From NCBI RefSeq assembly GCF_028807635.1, contig NZ_JARBAX010000001.1:3364501-3428500 (forward strand): a stretch of DNA of 64,000 nucleotides, written 5' to 3'. The stretch comes from Streptomyces spiramyceticus. GTDB lineage: Bacteria; Actinomycetota; Actinomycetes; Streptomycetales; Streptomycetaceae. Position 1 is the stretch's first letter. Each line of letters starts with the position of its first letter. Below, in pieces: positions 8,445 to 16,384 of the stretch. Both the position numbers and the translations under genes were made by a program. Below the pieces are notes generated by a model that was not told the DNA's origin, did no database searches, and saw only the letters and a program-made list of their open reading frames with translations.

Positions 8445-8908
8445 GGCTGATGAGGCGCATGAGGCGCTGGTACGGGGAAGGGCCGCTGCAATTCCTGCTG
8501 CTGGTCATCACCTTCGCGCTGGCCGCGCACGCGGGCGTACGGCTGCTGGAGGGCGACACGCTCGCGATCGCCGCGTGGTTCGTCGGTGCGGCGCTGGTGC
8601 ACGACGTGGTGCTGCTGCCGCTGTACGCGTCGGTGGATCTGGCCGTACGCAGGTCCCTGGGGGCGGAGCCGCACCTGATCAACTTCGTTCGCGTACCGGC
8701 CCTGCTGTCCGGGCTGCTCCTGCTGGTGTGGTTCCCCCTGATCACTCGTCAGGCGGAGCGCTACCGGCCCGCGGCCGGACTGTCCGCCGATCCGTTCCTG
8801 GGGCACTGGCTGCTCATCACGGCCGCGTTGTTCGCGGTGTCGGCCGTGTGGCTGTTCGGCAGGGCGCTGAGGTCTCGGCGCAGAGCTGGGCGCTCAGCTG
8901 GGCGCTGA
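8441..8908 (+). CDS. small membrane protein, partner of the molybdo-oxidoreductase
   Basis: 155 residues with about four hydrophobic segments (FLLLVITFALAAHAGVRLL; IAAWFVGAALVHDVVLLPLY; VPALLSGLLLLVWFPLI; WLLITAALFAVSAVWLF). It starts inside the stop of the preceding gene (ATGA), so the two are translationally coupled. It probably forms part of the membrane redox complex; this is inference from coupling and topology. The last 92 bp overlap the convergent methyltransferase gene, where a short duplication occurs. Confidence 0.7.
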   Translation: MRLMRRMRRWYGEGPLQFLLLVITFALAAHAGVRLLEGDTLAIAAWFVGAALVHDVVLLPLYASVDLAVRRSLGAEPHLINFVRVPALLSGLLLLVWFPLITRQAERYRPAAGLSADPFLGHWLLITAALFAVSAVWLFGRALRSRRRAGRSAGR

Positions 8909-9614
8909 GGTTTCGGCGCAGTGCCACGAAGGGCCGCCCGCCCGCCTCCCACTGATCGACCGGGTGCCAGCCGAGCGGACGGGCGTACCGCAGCAGCGCA
9001 CGGGTGCCCAGGCGGGCCCAGGGGAAGGGTGCCGCGGTGGCTGTGCCGTTCGCCGTGCCGTCGGCCGTCACGCGTCCGTCGTCCACCTGGACCCGTACGC
9101 GCTCGTCGATGTCCAGCGGTGCGCTCTCCGCGATGAGCAGCCCGCCGGGGGCGAGCAGGGCCGTGGTCCGCAGGAGGAGTGCGCGCGGGTCGCCGCCTAT
9201 GCCGATGTTGCCGTCGACGAGCAGCGCCGTACCCCAACTGCCCTCTCCGGGCAGCGGATCGAAGACGGAACGCCGCAGGGCAGCGCCGCCGAGCCGCCGT
9301 GTCCGCTCTACGGCCGCGTCGCTGACGTCGATGCCGAGCGCGCGCTGCCCCCGGGCGGCCAGCGCGGCGACCAGCCGGCCCGGGCCGCACCCGATGTCCA
9401 GAACGGCTCCTTCGCAGCGGCGCAGCGCCGACAGGTCGGCGGCGTCGGCGCCCGCGCACCAGCGCTCGACGTCCAGGGGCAGCAGCCAGCCGTCCGTACG
9501 GCGCAGGAACAGCGGGCCGTGGCCGTTGCGCAGGGCGTTGGCGTACGGGCCGTACGGGCCCGTGCCCCAGGCGGCGGCGTTGCCCCCGGCGGGCGGCGGC
9601 AGGGTCGTACTCAC
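8817..9614 (-). CDS. class I SAM-dependent methyltransferase
   Basis: 265 residues. Motif I is clear (VLDIGCGPGRLVAALAARG), followed by an acidic post-I residue (ALGIDVSD) and LLAPGGLLIAES as the post-III region. An N-terminal segment NAAAWGTGPYGPYANALRNG precedes the Rossmann fold. The GTG at 9614 is chosen: it overlaps the upstream DUF2064 stop by four bases (GTGA), so it is the last gene of a coupled operon. Substrate is unknown; the context suggests a glycan or glycolipid. The C-terminal ~40 residues are altered by a local duplication and are Thr/Arg-rich. Confidence 0.8.
   Translation of the reverse strand: MSTTLPPPAGGNAAAWGTGPYGPYANALRNGHGPLFLRRTDGWLLPLDVERWCAGADAADLSALRRCEGAVLDIGCGPGRLVAALAARGQRALGIDVSDAAVERTRRLGGAALRRSVFDPLPGEGSWGTALLVDGNIGIGGDPRALLLRTTALLAPGGLLIAESAPLDIDERVRVQVDDGRVTADGTANGTATAAPFPWARLGTRALLRYARPLGWHPVDQWEAGGRPFVALRRNLSAQLSAQLCAETSAPCRTATRPTPRTTRP
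8862..8921. repeat. 22-bp direct repeat at a convergent gene end
   Basis: The segment at 8862-8883 (beginning GGGCGCTGAGGT) recurs at 8900-8921 with one mismatch. It lies in the overlap of the convergent membrane-protein and methyltransferase genes. It gives the SAQLSAQL repeat in the methyltransferase tail and an RRRAGRSAGR end on the other strand. Confidence 0.8.
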
Positions 9615-10285
9615 AGGTCCGCCCGGTCGGCCGCGGTCCGGGTCAGCCGGGCGTAGGTCGCGGCGAACCGCCCGTGCGGCGCGGCGGCGGCGACGTACGC
9701 GGCATCGGCCGCCGTGTCCACGTCGCGCAGCGTCGGCAGGTCGCGCACGGTCAGTCCGGCGTCGACCAGGCGCCCGCGCTGTACGGCGCCGGTCTCGGGC
9801 ACGGACATGGGTACGCCGCGCAGGAGGCCGGGGTCCGGCGCTGCCAGGCCGAGTGCCCAGAACCCGCCGTCGTCGGCGGGGCCGAACCACGCGTCGCAGC
9901 CGTGCCAGGCGAACGGGGCGAGGGCGGCGGCGAGGAGGGCGTGGCTGACCTGCGGAGTGTCCATGCCGATGAGGAGTACGGGGCCTTCGCAGGCGCCGAA
10001 CGCCGCGGCGAGCCGTTCGTCGAGGCCGCCCGCGCTCTGCCGTACGACGTCGATGCCGGGCGGCAGCCAGGGACCCGGCTGCCCGTCGAGTACGACGGCG
10101 CGGCGCAGGGCGGGCAGGGTGAGCACGGTCCGCAGTGTGTCGCTGAGCGCGGCTTCGGCGAGGAGCGCGGCCTGGGCGGGGGTGAAGGGCGGGGTCAGCC
10201 GGGTCTTGACCCGGCCGGGGACCGGTTCCTTGGCGATGACCAGCAGGGTCGTCGGCCCGTCGGGGGAGCTGCGGGCGGCGGTCAT
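9611..10285 (-). CDS. DUF2064/TIGR04282-type glycosyltransferase-like protein
   Basis: 224 residues. TTLLVIAKEPVPGRVKTRLTPPF is the typical N-terminal nucleotide-binding segment (KEPxPGxVKTRL), and VLLIGMDTPQVS the metal/nucleotide site of the GT-A-like fold shared with CofC/MobA enzymes. TIGR04282 members are often paired with a GT2 enzyme, and here the GT2 gene lies directly upstream with a 4-bp ATGA overlap. The product probably carries out a nucleotidyl or glycosyl transfer; the substrate is unknown. Confidence 0.8.
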   Translation of the reverse strand: MTAARSSPDGPTTLLVIAKEPVPGRVKTRLTPPFTPAQAALLAEAALSDTLRTVLTLPALRRAVVLDGQPGPWLPPGIDVVRQSAGGLDERLAAAFGACEGPVLLIGMDTPQVSHALLAAALAPFAWHGCDAWFGPADDGGFWALGLAAPDPGLLRGVPMSVPETGAVQRGRLVDAGLTVRDLPTLRDVDTAADAAYVAAAAPHGRFAATYARLTRTAADRADL

Positions 10286-10980
10286 CGGGGCACCCGCGTC
10301 CGCGGCGCCGGGGGCTGCCGCAGTATCGCCCGCATGTCGCGCACGGCGTGCCAGGTGCCCTGCCAGGTGCCGGTGACCTTGGACTTTCCGGTACGCGGCC
10401 GGTACGGGACGTCGGTTTCCGTGACCCGCAGTCCGGCGTCCGCCGCGCGGACGACCATCTCCAGCGGGTAGCCGCTGCGGCGGTCGGTGAGGCCGAGTGC
10501 CAGCAGGTCCGCGCGGCGTGCGGCCCGCATCGGGCCGAGGTCGTGCAGGCGCAGTCCGGTGCGGTGGCGCAGCATGCGCGCGAGGGCGAGATTCCCGGCC
10601 CGGGCGTGCAGCGGCCAGGCGCCGCGTCCCTGTGGGCGGCGTCGGCCGAGCGCCAAGTCGCTCTGCCCGTCGGCGACTTGGCGTACGAGATCGGGAAGCT
10701 GCGCCGGGTCGAGGGAGCCGTCGCAGTCGCAGAAACATACGTACTCGGCGTCGGCGGCGAGCAGCCCCGCGTGACAGGCCGCCCCGAATCCCCGCCGGGG
10801 CTCGTGGACGACGGTGGCTCCGAGCGAGCGGGCGAGCTCCGCCGATCCGTCCGTGGAGCCGTTGTCGACGACGATCGCGCGCCAGCCGTCCGGGATGCGG
10901 GCCAGCACGCTGGGCAGCGCCGCGACCTCGTCCAGGCAGGGGAGGACGACGTCGGCGCGAGGGCCGTGGGTTGGTGTCAC
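10282..10980 (-). CDS. family 2 glycosyltransferase
   Basis: 232 residues from the GTG at 10980; AGGG lies about 9 bases upstream. GT2 hallmarks: VVLPCLDEVAALPSVL, VVDNGSTDGSAELA (nucleotide-sugar binding) and CDCDGSLDP (DxD metal site). The C-terminal YRPRTGKSKVTGTWQGTWHA resembles dolichyl-phosphate-mannose-synthase-like enzymes (GxSK). No membrane anchor is seen. It lies second in a four-gene operon after an NAD-dependent epimerase and probably uses a nucleotide or polyprenyl sugar made by it. Confidence 0.88.
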   Translation of the reverse strand: MTPTHGPRADVVLPCLDEVAALPSVLARIPDGWRAIVVDNGSTDGSAELARSLGATVVHEPRRGFGAACHAGLLAADAEYVCFCDCDGSLDPAQLPDLVRQVADGQSDLALGRRRPQGRGAWPLHARAGNLALARMLRHRTGLRLHDLGPMRAARRADLLALGLTDRRSGYPLEMVVRAADAGLRVTETDVPYRPRTGKSKVTGTWQGTWHAVRDMRAILRQPPAPRTRVPR

Positions 10981-11045
10981 GCCGTTCACCCTACGGAGCA
11001 GAATCCGGCATTTCGGACTTCCAATCCTTACGAAACGTGGACGCC

Positions 11046-12155
11046 TCACGAAACCTGGACATCGCCCTGCCCTCCGGTGGTGGCGGGGCGGGACCGGTCT
11101 CGCAGCGGTGCCGTGGCGAACTCCGCCATGCCTTCGGCGAATCCGACTTCCGGCTGCCAGCCCAGCTCGTTGCGCAGCCTGCGGGAGTCCGCCGTCACGT
11201 GCCGTACGTCCCCGAGCCGGTACTCGCCGGTGACCACCGGCGCCGGGCCCCCGTGCGCGGCGGCCAGTGCGGCGGCCATCTCGCCGATGGTGTGGGGCTC
11301 GCCGCTCCCGGTGTTGTACGCCGCGAAGCTGCCGGGTCCGCGCCCCGGCAGCGCCTCCAGAACCGCCGCATTGGCCGCCGCCACGTCCCGTACGTGTACG
11401 AAGTCCCGCCGCTGGCCCCCGTCTTCGAAGACCTGGGGCGCCTCGCCGCGGGCCAGGGCGGAGCGGAAGAAGGAGGCGACGCCGGCGTACGGGGTGTCGC
11501 GGGGCATCCCGGGGCCGTACACGTTGTGGTAGCGCAGCGACACCGCGCGCCCGCCCGTGGCACGTGCCCAGGCGGAGGCGAGATGCTCCTGGGCGAGTTT
11601 GGTGGCGGCGTAGACATTACGAGGGTCGGCGGGCGCGTCCTCGGCAACGAGAACCGGCGTCAACTCGGCGCCGCAGGACGGACATTGCGGCTCGAACCGG
11701 CCCGCGTCCAGATCGGCCACCGCGCGGGGGCCCGGCCGGACCCGCCCGTGACGGGGGCAGTCGTAGCGGCCCTCGCCGTAGACCACCATCGAACCGGCGA
11801 GCGCCAGCTCGCGCACCCCGGCGTCGGCCATCGCGGCGAGGAGCACCGCGGTCCCGAGGTCGTTGCAGCCGACGTACTCCGGCGCGTCCGCGAAGTCCTT
11901 GCCGAGGCCGACCATCGCCGCCTGGTGGCAGACGGCGTCGACGCCGCGCAGGACCGCGGCGACCGCATCCCGGTCCCGTACGTCCGCCACGATCAGCTGT
12001 GCGCCCGCCGGGGGCGGGGGGCGGTCCCCGCCGTGGGCCGAGGGCAGCAGCGCGTCGAGCACAACCGCTTCGTGGCCGCGCGAGGTGAGTGCGTCGACGA
12101 TGTGTGACCCGATGAACCCGGCTCCGCCGGTGACCAGTACGCGCATGGGCGTCAC
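11046..12155 (-). CDS. NAD-dependent sugar epimerase/dehydratase with Cys-rich insert
   Basis: 369 residues of the extended SDR fold. GGAGFIGSH binds NAD near the N-terminus; YAATK is the catalytic Tyr-x3-Lys and SMVVYGEG supplies the Ser. Between them lies an insert YDCPRHGR...CPSCG with a Cys/His set that could bind Zn. I associate this feature with dTDP-sugar epimerases of actinobacteria; that link is from family knowledge, not proven here. First gene of the minus-strand operon epimerase, GT2, DUF2064, methyltransferase. Likely makes an activated sugar for surface glycan or glycolipid. Confidence 0.8.
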   Translation of the reverse strand: MTPMRVLVTGGAGFIGSHIVDALTSRGHEAVVLDALLPSAHGGDRPPPPAGAQLIVADVRDRDAVAAVLRGVDAVCHQAAMVGLGKDFADAPEYVGCNDLGTAVLLAAMADAGVRELALAGSMVVYGEGRYDCPRHGRVRPGPRAVADLDAGRFEPQCPSCGAELTPVLVAEDAPADPRNVYAATKLAQEHLASAWARATGGRAVSLRYHNVYGPGMPRDTPYAGVASFFRSALARGEAPQVFEDGGQRRDFVHVRDVAAANAAVLEALPGRGPGSFAAYNTGSGEPHTIGEMAAALAAAHGGPAPVVTGEYRLGDVRHVTADSRRLRNELGWQPEVGFAEGMAEFATAPLRDRSRPATTGGQGDVQVS

Positions 12156-12353
12156 GCTAAGTGCTGGGGGAGGGGGCGGGCCCGCTGCCGGGGTGTCACG
12201 TCACAGGAACGTAAGGCCTGCGCGGCGCGTCACGGGACGGCTGGCAAGCGCGACACGTCAGGGGGCCGTAAGGCAAGCGCGACCCGGAGGGCTGAGAGAC
12301 CATGGGAGGCACCGGGCATCAAGCGGTGGGGGCGCGCGGAAGGAGGTCCTGGG

Positions 12354-14441
12354 ATGGGTGCTGGCGAACCCGCCGCGACCGACCCCGAGCAGCCCAGGGG
12401 CAGCAGCGCGTCCGAGCCGGGTGGCCTGTTGGACGTACTCAACGTGGCCGCTGTGGTGCTGGACGCGGACGGGCGGATCGTGCTGTGGAGCCCGCAGGCC
12501 GAGCAGTTGTTCGGTTACGCCGCCGAGGAGGCCCTCGGCCAGTACGCGGGGCGGGTTCTCGTACACGAACAGCACCTCGATCTGGTGCGCCGGATGTTCG
12601 CTCAGGTCATGGCCGGGCAGGACGGCAACTGGGCGGGGGTCTTTCCCGCGCGCCACAAGGACGGCAGCACGCTGCTGGTGGAATTCCGCAACATGCGGCT
12701 GGAGGACGACCGGAGGGACCTCTACGCCCTGGGGCTGGCCACCGACCGGGCGACTCTGCGGCGGGTGGAGCGGGACCTCGCCCTGTCCACCCGGCTGATC
12801 TCGCAGTCCCCGATCGGGCTGGCGGTCGTCGACACCGACCTGCGGTTCGTCACCGTGAATCCGGCGCTGGAGCGCATCAACGGCCTGCCCGCCCGCGAGC
12901 ATGTCGGACGGCGTGTCCGGGACGCTCTGCCGTTCCTGGACACCGAGGCCATCGAGGCGGCGATGGGCGAGGTACTGGCCACCGGCACTCCGATCGTCGA
13001 CAGGGAGTCCGTCGGGCGCACCCCGGCCGACCCGGACCGGGAGCGCGCCTGGTCGGTGTCCTTCTACCGGCTGGAGGCGCCGAACGGGAAGGTGCTCGGG
13101 GTGGCCACGTCGGTCGTGGACATCACCGAGCGGTACCGCGCCGCGACGGAGGCCGCCCAGGCCCGGCAACGCCTCGCGCTCGTCGCCGACGCCTCCATCC
13201 GCATCGGCACCACGCTCGACCTCGACACGACAGCCCGCGAACTGGCCGACGTGTCCGTACCGGAGCTGGCCGACGTGGCCGCGGTGGACGTGCTCGACAG
13301 CATCCTGAACGGCCGCTCGGGCGCCACGACCCATGAGGGGCCCGGAGTGTTCCGCGCGCTGGCCGTGGCCGCCGCGTACCCCACGGACGCCGTACGGGCG
13401 GCAGATCCGCCCGGTGAGGTCGCCATGTACGACGCCGACCGGCTGGTCACCCAGTGTGTGAACACCGGCCGCCCGGTCCGGGTGTCCCGTGTGAGCGACG
13501 ACGACCTGCAGTGCATCGCCCGCAGCCCAGCGGCGGCCGAACTGCTGGCTGCCGCGGGCGTGCACTCGTACCTGGCCGTACCGCTGATCGCGCGCGGCGA
13601 GGTCCTCGGCGCCCTGGACCTCAAACGCACCCGCAACCCGGAGCCCTTCAACGCCGACGACGAGCTCCTGGCCGGCGAGCTGGCCGCGCGGGCGGCCGTA
13701 TGCATCGACAACGCCCGCTGGTACCAGCAGGTGCGCAGCACCGCCCTCACGCTCCAGCGCAGCCTGCTCCCCCAGCACCCGCCGGTCCGGCCCGGCCTGG
13801 AGGTCGCCTACCGCTATCTCCCCGCCCAGGCGGCCAGCGAGGTGGGCGGCGACTGGTTCGACGTCGTCTCCCTGACCGGCGACAAGACCGCGCTCGTCGT
13901 CGGCGACGTCATGGGCAGCGGCATCGGCGCCGCCGCGACGATGGGGCAGTTGCGCACCGCCACCCGCACGCTGGCCGGACTCGACCTCGACCCCGCCAAG
14001 GTCCTCCACCAGCTCGACCGCATCGCCGACCGTATGGGTCAGACCATCACCACCTGCATCTACGCCGTGTACGACCCCAGCCGCGGCCAGTGCCGCATCT
14101 CCAGCGCCGGACACCTGCCCCCCGCCCTTGTACGCCCCGGCCTGCCCCCCGTGCTGCTGGAACTGCCCACCGGCGCCCCTCTCGGTGTCGGCGACGTCTC
14201 CTTCCACACCAGCACCTTCAGGTTGCGCCACGGCGACCAGCTGGTCTTCTACACCGATGGCCTCGTCGAAACCCGCGACCAGGCCATCGACGAACGCCTG
14301 GCCGAGCTCCTGGCCCTCCTCGTGGAGCCCCGGGAATCGCTGGAAGAGACCTGTGACGTGCTGCTGCACTCCCTGCGCCACCCCGGGGACCACGACGACG
14401 TGGCGCTGCTCATCGCCCGCGCCGGGGCGACGGATTCCTGA
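12354..14441 (+). CDS. PAS-PAS-GAF-SpoIIE Ser/Thr phosphatase
   Basis: 695 residues. Two PAS domains (about 25-135 and 145-265; the second begins SPIGLAVVDTDLRFVTVN), a GAF domain (about 275-445, with VHSYLAVPLIARGEVLGALDLKR) and a C-terminal SpoIIE/RsbU-type PP2C domain (about 475-690) with EVGGDWFDVV, LVVGDVMGSGIGAA and FYTDGLVE, which carry the metal-binding Asp residues. Such proteins dephosphorylate anti-anti-sigma factors in response to a sensed signal. No kinase or anti-sigma gene is adjacent. AAGGAGG lies 8 bases before the ATG. Closed by a bidirectional hairpin. Confidence 0.92.
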   Translation: MGAGEPAATDPEQPRGSSASEPGGLLDVLNVAAVVLDADGRIVLWSPQAEQLFGYAAEEALGQYAGRVLVHEQHLDLVRRMFAQVMAGQDGNWAGVFPARHKDGSTLLVEFRNMRLEDDRRDLYALGLATDRATLRRVERDLALSTRLISQSPIGLAVVDTDLRFVTVNPALERINGLPAREHVGRRVRDALPFLDTEAIEAAMGEVLATGTPIVDRESVGRTPADPDRERAWSVSFYRLEAPNGKVLGVATSVVDITERYRAATEAAQARQRLALVADASIRIGTTLDLDTTARELADVSVPELADVAAVDVLDSILNGRSGATTHEGPGVFRALAVAAAYPTDAVRAADPPGEVAMYDADRLVTQCVNTGRPVRVSRVSDDDLQCIARSPAAAELLAAAGVHSYLAVPLIARGEVLGALDLKRTRNPEPFNADDELLAGELAARAAVCIDNARWYQQVRSTALTLQRSLLPQHPPVRPGLEVAYRYLPAQAASEVGGDWFDVVSLTGDKTALVVGDVMGSGIGAAATMGQLRTATRTLAGLDLDPAKVLHQLDRIADRMGQTITTCIYAVYDPSRGQCRISSAGHLPPALVRPGLPPVLLELPTGAPLGVGDVSFHTSTFRLRHGDQLVFYTDGLVETRDQAIDERLAELLALLVEPRESLEETCDVLLHSLRHPGDHDDVALLIARAGATDS

Positions 14442-14551
14442 CCGGGCCGTCGTACGGACGCCCACGGCGCACCGCCTCACCGGCGCGGCCGGGCCCGACC
14501 GCGCGGCCTGGCACGAGCTGCGCGTTGCGTGCAGAACACGCCCGCATGCAG

Positions 14552-14582
14552 CCGATCCGCCGGCGGGTGGCCGGCGGATCGG
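14552..14582. terminator. bidirectional terminator between convergent genes
   Basis: CCGATCCGCCGGC (14552-14564) pairs with GCCGGCGGATCGG (14570-14582) around a 5-nt loop, between the ends of the SpoIIE phosphatase and Cys-phosphatase genes. Confidence 0.85.
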
Positions 14583-14611
14583 GGAGTGCGGGGTACGTCA
14601 GGCGGGGTATG

Positions 14612-15307
14612 TCAGAACGAGGCCTTGATCCGGCGCGGGGCGTCGAAGATGCGGCTGATCGCCTCGACGGCGGCGGGCGGCTGGGTCATCTCGGCCTTGC
14701 CGGACGAGAGGACGTACCAGACCTGCTCCATGGACGGCGGGCCCACCGCGAGGGTGTTCAGCGCGGCCTGCATGGAGGTCGCTTCTCCGGTGCGCACCGC
14801 GTATGCGGCGGTGATGGAGCCGGTACGTCCGACGCCCGCGCCGCAGTGCACGAACACCGGGCCGTCCGCCGTCTTCACGGTGTTGGTGAAGGCGGCGACC
14901 TGCTCGTTGGTGGGCGTCTGCCCGTCCCGGATCGGCATGCGTACGACCTTCAGGCCGGCCTTCTGCGGGACGGCCAGCTGCTCGGCGGTCATCTTCTCCG
15001 CACGCAGGTCGACGACCGTCTTCACACCACGGGCCGCGAGCTCGCGGTACCCGTCCTCACCAGGGGCGGAACCCCGCCACAGCCGCTCGTCGACGGCCTT
15101 GAAGTGCTTGATCCCGGACATCTGGATGCCGGACGACTCCTTCTGGGATGCCAGCGCGTGAGCGCCGATCATGCCGAGTGTGGAGACGAGCCACAACGCC
15201 ACGTAGCCGAGTACGGAGACGATCACGATCTTCGCCGTCCTGCGAATCAGCGGGCTGGTACGGGAGAGGGGGGAGATCGGGGCAAGCAACACGGAGGAAG
15301 GCAACAC
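14612..15307 (-). CDS. membrane-anchored Cys-based tyrosine/dual-specificity phosphatase
   Basis: 231 residues. One hydrophobic segment (about 25-47) with a positively charged cytoplasmic start suggests a signal anchor. The rest is a DSP-like phosphatase: general-acid loop region PIRDGQTPTNEQ and the P-loop HCGAGVGRTGS (HCx5R). The frame gives VWYVLSSGKAEMTQPPA near the C-terminus. It may dephosphorylate envelope or secreted substrates. It is transcribed alone between a terminator and the next minus-strand pair. Confidence 0.85.
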   Translation of the reverse strand: MLPSSVLLAPISPLSRTSPLIRRTAKIVIVSVLGYVALWLVSTLGMIGAHALASQKESSGIQMSGIKHFKAVDERLWRGSAPGEDGYRELAARGVKTVVDLRAEKMTAEQLAVPQKAGLKVVRMPIRDGQTPTNEQVAAFTNTVKTADGPVFVHCGAGVGRTGSITAAYAVRTGEATSMQAALNTLAVGPPSMEQVWYVLSSGKAEMTQPPAAVEAISRIFDAPRRIKASF

Positions 15308-15466
15308 CTTGGGTGGGGGAAATGGGCGAGATGTCCCTATGACGGTACCCCGCGCTCACCTGCCCTGACTTCTCTTTGTGACCTATCGCACAAAGCTAAC
15401 AAATCGGTCGTTATGGGTGTGTGTCGCTGGGGGCTCGACGGGTGTCGACGGGTGTCGACGGCGGTA

Positions 15467-16384
15467 TTAGGGCACGGGAGGTGCCTGGCCCTCGCCGAGG
15501 ACCTCGGCCTGCGCCCGGTTCGCGCTGGCGTCCATCAGGCAGCCGCGCAGCCGCAGCAGGTCGTGGTCGGGCAGCGCGGGCCTGACCACGCCCGCGTACA
15601 CCCCGTGTTCCAGCTTGGTCAGCTGCGCGTGCTCCGGTTCGGCCGCAGTGGACCGGCGGCACGTCTCCCAGAAGTCGCGTGCGGCCAGGTCCCTGGCGAC
15701 CCCGGTGTCGGCGCTGCGCACCTCGACGCGGAAGACGACCATGCTGGCCGCGGAGTCGGGCAGCGGCGCCCGCCGCGTCTGGACCGCGTCCGCCAGGACG
15801 AAGGTGAGCAGGGTGACCATGACCGCGACGGCCAGCGCCAGGGCCGTCCTCATGAGCGTGCGCACCGGCCGGCTTGGCGGAACGGCGGGGCGCTCGTCGA
15901 TGCCGCGGATGTCTGCCTGTACACCGCCGGGCGGGGCGGCGAGCCGGGCGAGGCGGCCCGCCAGCCGCCGCTCGGCCCCGGCCCGGCCTGTCGCGCCCGC
16001 GATCTTCTGGATGAGCAGCGCGGCGGCGGAGAGAGCGACACCCGTCGCCATCAGGACGGGTACGAAGACGAAGGTGTCGTTGGCGTTGCTCCTGTCGCCG
16101 AGGTGCCGGGTGTCCAGCCAGCGGAACCGCTCGGGGGCGCCCTCGCGGGCCTGCTCCAGCCGCCGCTGCACCTCCTCGGCACGTTTCTCGGTCTCGTCGA
16201 GCCGCCTTTCCAGGCGGCTGAGGCGGGACAGCAGGACGGTGGTCACCAGGAAGATCTCGACGATGAGCAGCAGCAGTCCGCAGACCACGGCGCGCTGCCA
16301 CTCCCAGCGGTAGAGGTAGACGAAGAGGTAGGCGCCGGCCCCTACCGCGGCCGCGCCGCCCAGGAGATAACTGACGTACTTCAT
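15467..16384 (-). CDS. membrane protein with coiled coil, coupled to the PEP-synthase-like gene
   Basis: 305 residues. Two N-terminal membrane segments (about 7-25 and 33-53) are followed by a coiled coil (LSRLERRLDETEKRAEEVQRRLEQAR), a further segment (about 105-125) and one near 175-197; the C-terminal ~100 residues look extracytoplasmic with three Cys. No family is recognised. Its ATG overlaps the stop of the upstream gene (16381-16384), so the two are co-translated and probably cooperate. Confidence 0.65.
   Translation of the reverse strand: MKYVSYLLGGAAAVGAGAYLFVYLYRWEWQRAVVCGLLLLIVEIFLVTTVLLSRLSRLERRLDETEKRAEEVQRRLEQAREGAPERFRWLDTRHLGDRSNANDTFVFVPVLMATGVALSAAALLIQKIAGATGRAGAERRLAGRLARLAAPPGGVQADIRGIDERPAVPPSRPVRTLMRTALALAVAVMVTLLTFVLADAVQTRRAPLPDSAASMVVFRVEVRSADTGVARDLAARDFWETCRRSTAAEPEHAQLTKLEHGVYAGVVRPALPDHDLLRLRGCLMDASANRAQAEVLGEGQAPPVP

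Noticed and set aside
12258..14480. Long minus-strand open frame of 740 codons opposite the SpoIIE phosphatase gene
   Set aside because: It is antisense to a gene with intact PAS, GAF and PP2C motifs, has no family match and shows the mirror codon pattern of high-GC DNA.
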